In this document: in pieces, positions 60,568 to 64,000 of the stretch
How positions within the stretch are numbered: position 1 is the first letter of the stretch
Layout of the letters: each line of letters begins with the position of its first letter
From: Flavobacteriaceae bacterium GSB9
GTDB taxonomy: Bacteria; Bacteroidota; Bacteroidia; Flavobacteriales; Flavobacteriaceae
Reading direction: 5' to 3'
Length of the DNA: 64,000 nucleotides
NCBI GenBank assembly: GCA_022749295.1
Contig: CP062007.1
Coordinates: 744,001-808,000 of the forward strand
Notes under the pieces: generated by a model
What the model was told of the DNA's origin: nothing
Seen by the model: only the letters and a program-made list of their open reading frames with translations
Database searches by the model: none
Program-made: the position numbers and the translations under genes

Positions 60568-62328
60568 TTACTTAATGAATTCAAAATAATGCAATAAAAT
60601 TTCGTCGTTTATATGTTTTGGTGTAAAAATCTCTAATAATTTTGGCGACTTACTTTTAGAATAAAACGATTTTAAAGCTTCATTTAGATAGCTTTCGTCA
60701 GAAACAGATTTATAATCAAAGCCGTACATCTCAGACAAATGTTTTGCCGTGTGTTTATGATTGGTTTCAAAATACCTGTCGAAATTTTCGGTATTCTTAT
60801 GACCAGGCAATATTCTAAAAATACCACCTCCTTGATTATTAACCACAATTATCCTGAAACTATTAGGTATATAGTTGTTCCAAAGGGCATTGCTATCGTA
60901 CAGAAAACTTAAATCGCCCGTAACAAAAACGGTAGGTTTTTCACTGGCAACGGCAAAACCAATAGCTGTAGAAGTACTTCCGTCTATACCACTAGTACCT
61001 CTGTTACAATATACTTCCAACGTTTTATCAAGCTTAAATAATTGGGTATACCGAATGGTAGAGCTATTCCCTACCTGCAAAACAGAATGGTTGGGAATCG
61101 ATTTTAGCAAGGCCCCAAAAACTTTAAAATCCGAAAATGGAATCTGTTCTAAATAATCTCTATGTTTTCTCAATCGGCGCTGCTTTATGGCAGACCATGT
61201 TGTGTTATAATCGCTCTTTACATAGTGAGTAACCCTTGGCAAAAAGGTTTCAAAAAACTTATTAGGTGTAACCTGAAGATGATGTTCTAAACAAAAAAAA
61301 GTATCATAAGCTGTTTTAGGATCAATGTGCCAATGACTTTTGGGCTGAAATTTTCGTAATAGCTGCTTGATTTTTTTAGAAACGATTAATCCGCCGAAAG
61401 TAACTAGAATATCAGGACGCAATTCTTTTTTTTCTTCTTCCGTAAGTGGCGCAATTAATTGGTCTATACTTGGAAAAAAAATAGGGTGGTGCAAATTGGA
61501 CGTCGTTTCAGTAAGCACGATAACACTATCGTCTTCGGCCAACTCGTCCAGCCATTTCTTTTCTAAGGTGTTAGGCTGGTTTACACCCACCAAAACCATT
61601 TTTTTTGCAGCCGTGCCCCAATCTTCCAAACACGATTTAATCACGTAATCCTCGATATCTTGCCGCTTGGGGGTTTCTTCAATACGTTTTGGGTTAACCA
61701 AAAGTTTATCAACAATTTCATAAAGTGGCTCATCAAGTGGAATATTAATATGTACCGGCCCTTTTTTAAATCTAGAAAAATTAATGGCCGTATTAATCTC
61801 TTCTTCATTATAGGTTTGAATATCTTTTTGAAGCCCTAAAAACCTTTCGAACTTATCCTCCAGATTTTTAAAAATTGGCAATTCTTCGTGACTGGGCACA
61901 TTTTTTTCATCCTTTAAATCAAGTTTTAAATTTGCCGAATACAGAATATGGTTTTCAAACACATTTTTCTGATTTATGGTTTGCCCATCCCCTATTCCAA
62001 CTAAATGTTTTGGTCTATCGGCCGAAAGCACCACCAACGGAATGTTACTATAAAACGCCTCGGCTACGGCAGGGTAATAATTTAGTAGAGCACTTCCCGA
62101 AGTACAAACCACGGCTGTTGGTTCTTGTAGTTTTTGCGCAATGCCCATAGCAAAAAACGCCGCACAACGCTCGTCGACAATACTGTAACATTTAAAATAT
62201 TCGTTATTTGTAAAACCTATGGTTAAAGGGGCGTTTCTGCTACCGGGTGAGATTACAATATGCCTTATGCCTTTAGCCTCGCACAACTTAACAATGGTTT
62301 GGGCAAGGGGGATTTTTGGATACGTCAT
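60568..62328 (-). CDS. menD: menaquinone synthesis: SEPHCHC synthase
   Basis: A 586-residue thiamine-diphosphate enzyme that joins 2-oxoglutarate and isochorismate to SEPHCHC in menaquinone synthesis. Seen: the N-terminal VISPGSRNAPLTIGF, the conserved Glu region RCAAFFAMGIAQ, SGSALLNYYPAVAEA, and the ThDP motif GDLSFLYDSNALWN ending in NNQGGGIFRILPG. Length is normal (about 560-590). It is downstream of menF by 52 bases on the same strand, consistent with one operon thioesterase-menF-menD. Menaquinone is the usual respiratory quinone of flavobacteria, and the membrane Fe-S protein at 48.4 kb would use it. Confidence 0.93.
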   Translation of the reverse strand: MTYPKIPLAQTIVKLCEAKGIRHIVISPGSRNAPLTIGFTNNEYFKCYSIVDERCAAFFAMGIAQKLQEPTAVVCTSGSALLNYYPAVAEAFYSNIPLVVLSADRPKHLVGIGDGQTINQKNVFENHILYSANLKLDLKDEKNVPSHEELPIFKNLEDKFERFLGLQKDIQTYNEEEINTAINFSRFKKGPVHINIPLDEPLYEIVDKLLVNPKRIEETPKRQDIEDYVIKSCLEDWGTAAKKMVLVGVNQPNTLEKKWLDELAEDDSVIVLTETTSNLHHPIFFPSIDQLIAPLTEEEKKELRPDILVTFGGLIVSKKIKQLLRKFQPKSHWHIDPKTAYDTFFCLEHHLQVTPNKFFETFLPRVTHYVKSDYNTTWSAIKQRRLRKHRDYLEQIPFSDFKVFGALLKSIPNHSVLQVGNSSTIRYTQLFKLDKTLEVYCNRGTSGIDGSTSTAIGFAVASEKPTVFVTGDLSFLYDSNALWNNYIPNSFRIIVVNNQGGGIFRILPGHKNTENFDRYFETNHKHTAKHLSEMYGFDYKSVSDESYLNEALKSFYSKSKSPKLLEIFTPKHINDEILLHYFEFIK

Positions 62329-62380
62329 TTAATTCGTTTCAATAGCCAAAAATAAGAAATTAGAAGGCGAATTAAAATGC

Positions 62381-63496
62381 TTATAAAATGTTTTTAATCA
62401 CCAAAGATTTGAGTTGGGTTTCCTGCCATTCTTTTTCAGGGTTTGAACTTTCAGTTATGCCACCTCCAACATAAATAACGGCATTACCCTCTTTAATTTG
62501 CATACAGCGCAAATTAACATAAAGCTGGGTACTTTTTTTGGATATAGCATATGCCCTGTTTTCAATATTTCGCCTTTCGGAACGCGATTTTATTGTTTTC
62601 TCCATATTCAACTCACCGAGAAACCCTGTATAATAGGCCCTGTTATAATTTTCATTTTTTAGTATAAACTGTTTTGCTGCTTCTTTTGGGAATCCACATA
62701 CAGCTGGTGTAGGGTGCAAAGCTTTAATAACGTTTTTTAGAGAAGCATTCCCTTTTAACTTCGCAGAAACTATGGTTTTTAAATGCAACAAGTTACCAGC
62801 CTTTACGGTTTCAACATTAGAAATTTGCAAATGCTCAACCGACGGTTTTAGATTATGGACTATAAAATCGGTAACGTATTGCTGTTCCTGTTTTTCCTTT
62901 TCCTGCCAATCCACATCCAACGAGCCTTTATAATCTTGCGTCCCAGCCAAAGCCATAATGGAAAACTGAGACCCTTCAATTTTTATCAAGGTTTCTGGGG
63001 TGGCGCCTAACCAAAGGCCTACTTTGGGGTGGTACCAACAATAAACAAATGCCGATGGATAAACATTTAACAGGCTTTTAAATGTATTTATTGGGTTAGA
63101 ATTTGAAATAGGAACAGATTCCTTTCTGGAAAGAACGACCTTTTTAAACGTATTATTTTTAATGGCATCAATTCCTTTTTTTACCAAATTGATATGGTTT
63201 TCCCTCTCAATCTCACCGTTAATATTTATAACTTTGGATGGTTCTTCTTCGCTTTCATTGACATAAGAAGTAACCATGATTTCTGAATTTTCAGAAGGCA
63301 TTAAAACCGATTGTTCAGCATCATCAAAAGGAGAAAACAAAAACCCTTTTTCTGAAAAGTCTTTCGAAAAAAATAATTCATCATTACCCTGAAGCAAACT
63401 CTTCACCTCGTTTCTGTTCGGTTTTCTGTAAACTACAAAGGGGTGCTTTGTGCGATATTGCGCTGCTATGCGCTCAAAAAAATCTTCGGAGGTCAT
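62381..63496 (-). CDS. menF: isochorismate synthase
   Basis: A 371-residue chorismate-binding enzyme that supplies isochorismate to MenD. Seen: KKVVLSRKESVPIS, WLGATPETLI, IMALAGTQ, and the late HPTPAVCGFPKEAA ... YYTGFLGEL and NLRCMQI with an EKEWQETQ end, all hallmarks of the MenF/EntC/DhbC group. The N-terminal third is less conserved, as usual. Its start overlaps the thioesterase stop as TAATG, so translation is coupled. It could in principle serve siderophore synthesis, but menD directly downstream argues for menaquinone. Confidence 0.9.
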   Translation of the reverse strand: MTSEDFFERIAAQYRTKHPFVVYRKPNRNEVKSLLQGNDELFFSKDFSEKGFLFSPFDDAEQSVLMPSENSEIMVTSYVNESEEEPSKVININGEIERENHINLVKKGIDAIKNNTFKKVVLSRKESVPISNSNPINTFKSLLNVYPSAFVYCWYHPKVGLWLGATPETLIKIEGSQFSIMALAGTQDYKGSLDVDWQEKEKQEQQYVTDFIVHNLKPSVEHLQISNVETVKAGNLLHLKTIVSAKLKGNASLKNVIKALHPTPAVCGFPKEAAKQFILKNENYNRAYYTGFLGELNMEKTIKSRSERRNIENRAYAISKKSTQLYVNLRCMQIKEGNAVIYVGGGITESSNPEKEWQETQLKSLVIKNIL

Positions 63497-63921
63497 TATT
63501 GTTCTTTGGGCAAGGAAATGGTTGATAGTTTACAGATGGAGATTAAATTATCATTGTCGTCGGTTATTCTAATATCCAATAGTTGAGTAGTCCTGCCTTT
63601 GTGCAAAAACGCGGCCTTTGCATAAACATAGCCTTCTTTTACACTTTTTAAATGGTTGGCTGTGATTTCTATTCCTCGCACAAAAAACTTATCGGTATCC
63701 ACAAAAATATTAGAAGCAAAACTCCCAACGCTCTCAGCCAAGGCCACAGTTGCACCACCGTGCAAAACACCGTCGGGTTGATAAACTCTTGAATTTACTG
63801 GCATACGAGCCACTAAAAAGTCTTTACCAAAATCTATCATTTCTATGTTTAAGGTTTCCATTAAAGTGTTCTTGCACACTTTATTGGCTTGTTCTAAAAC
63901 AGCCTTTTTTGATAATTTCAT
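63496..63921 (-). CDS. hotdog-fold thioesterase, probable DHNA-CoA thioesterase of menaquinone synthesis
   Basis: I use the ATG at 63921 (141 residues, MKLSKKAVLEQANKV). An earlier in-frame start adds 12 residues with no family likeness. Seen: the PaaI-type hotdog core RVYQPDGVLHGGATVALAES with the catalytic acidic residue, then GIEITANHLKSVKEG. This is the size and sequence type of enzymes that release 1,4-dihydroxy-2-naphthoate from its CoA ester. Leading a unit with menF and menD supports that role, but PaaI-type phenylacetyl-CoA thioesterases are similar. Its promoter would lie in the last 40 bases of the window. Confidence 0.78.
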   Translation of the reverse strand: MKLSKKAVLEQANKVCKNTLMETLNIEMIDFGKDFLVARMPVNSRVYQPDGVLHGGATVALAESVGSFASNIFVDTDKFFVRGIEITANHLKSVKEGYVYAKAAFLHKGRTTQLLDIRITDDNDNLISICKLSTISLPKEQ

Positions 63922-64000
63922 GAATTTTAAATTGTTTTTCCGACCGTAAAAGTACAAAACAGCACTAAATTGAGATGGTAAAGTGTTGTTAAAACCTATT

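Noticed and set aside
1-64000. tRNA genes, insertion sequences, prophage or restriction/defence genes
   Set aside because: I looked through every gap longer than 70 bases and found no cloverleaf, transposase, integrase or phage-type protein.

Overview
The window is chromosomal DNA of a member of the Bacteroidota, very probably family Flavobacteriaceae. Four things point there: a low-GC, densely packed genome; type IX secretion (T9SS) cargo with the gliding-motility type C-terminal domain beside PorP/SprF genes; recurrent promoters of the Bacteroidota form TTTG-N19-TAnnTTTG; and families typical of flavobacteria (BshA, GH3-type acyl-adenylase, KdnB beside KdsB, DUF3822-RsmD, DUF2853). I see no prophage, intact insertion sequence, CRISPR array, tRNA or rRNA. 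The one certain RNA gene is rnpB.

Layout. 1-2.3 kb: the tail of an unknown gene, a pterin dehydratase, a YebC regulator and a Gfo/Idh oxidoreductase. 2.3-8.1 kb, minus strand: a NYN-LOTUS protein, a kdsB-HAD-kdnB group for a Kdo-type sugar of lipopolysaccharide, a DUF4126 membrane protein and an SF1 helicase. 8.2-15.3 kb, plus strand: DUF3822-rsmD, two exported proteins, rnpB (minus), dnaX with a TTG start and a ten-A slippery run at the gamma/tau boundary, a lipoprotein and miaE. 15.3-19.6 kb, minus: an outer-membrane barrel and a sixA-ppk1-ppx phosphate group.

20-40 kb is the accessory heart of the window. It holds two T9SS type-B repeat proteins (1250 and 3145 residues), each followed by a PorP/SprF gene, and the second is further followed by two tandem PorE-like TPR/propeller/OmpA genes. 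The 3145-residue protein carries twelve almost identical 86-residue repeats and then thirteen 79-residue repeats of a different sequence. A broken remnant of a second sixA lies between the two sets, so the whole block looks like an ancient tandem duplication of [sixA | adhesin | porP] that then diverged and expanded.

40-52 kb, mostly minus: a small zincin, a GH3 acyl-adenylase, bshA, a glycosidase/beta-lactamase fusion, and a probable operon running from an N-acetylmuramoyl amidase through an MCE lipid-transport protein and two Fe-S proteins to two small unknown proteins. A REP-like palindromic element sits inside that operon. lptD (plus) diverges from the amidase. 54.8-64 kb: ridA, a GH43 glycosidase pseudogene with five separate lesions, mnmE, a small unknown gene, a CvfB-like S1 protein, a DUF2853 protein, and a menaquinone group (thioesterase-menF-menD) at the right edge.

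Most single-copy genes are ordinary housekeeping. The points most worth following are the repeat mosaic in the giant adhesin, the duplicated secretion module with its sixA scar, and the slippery dnaX.
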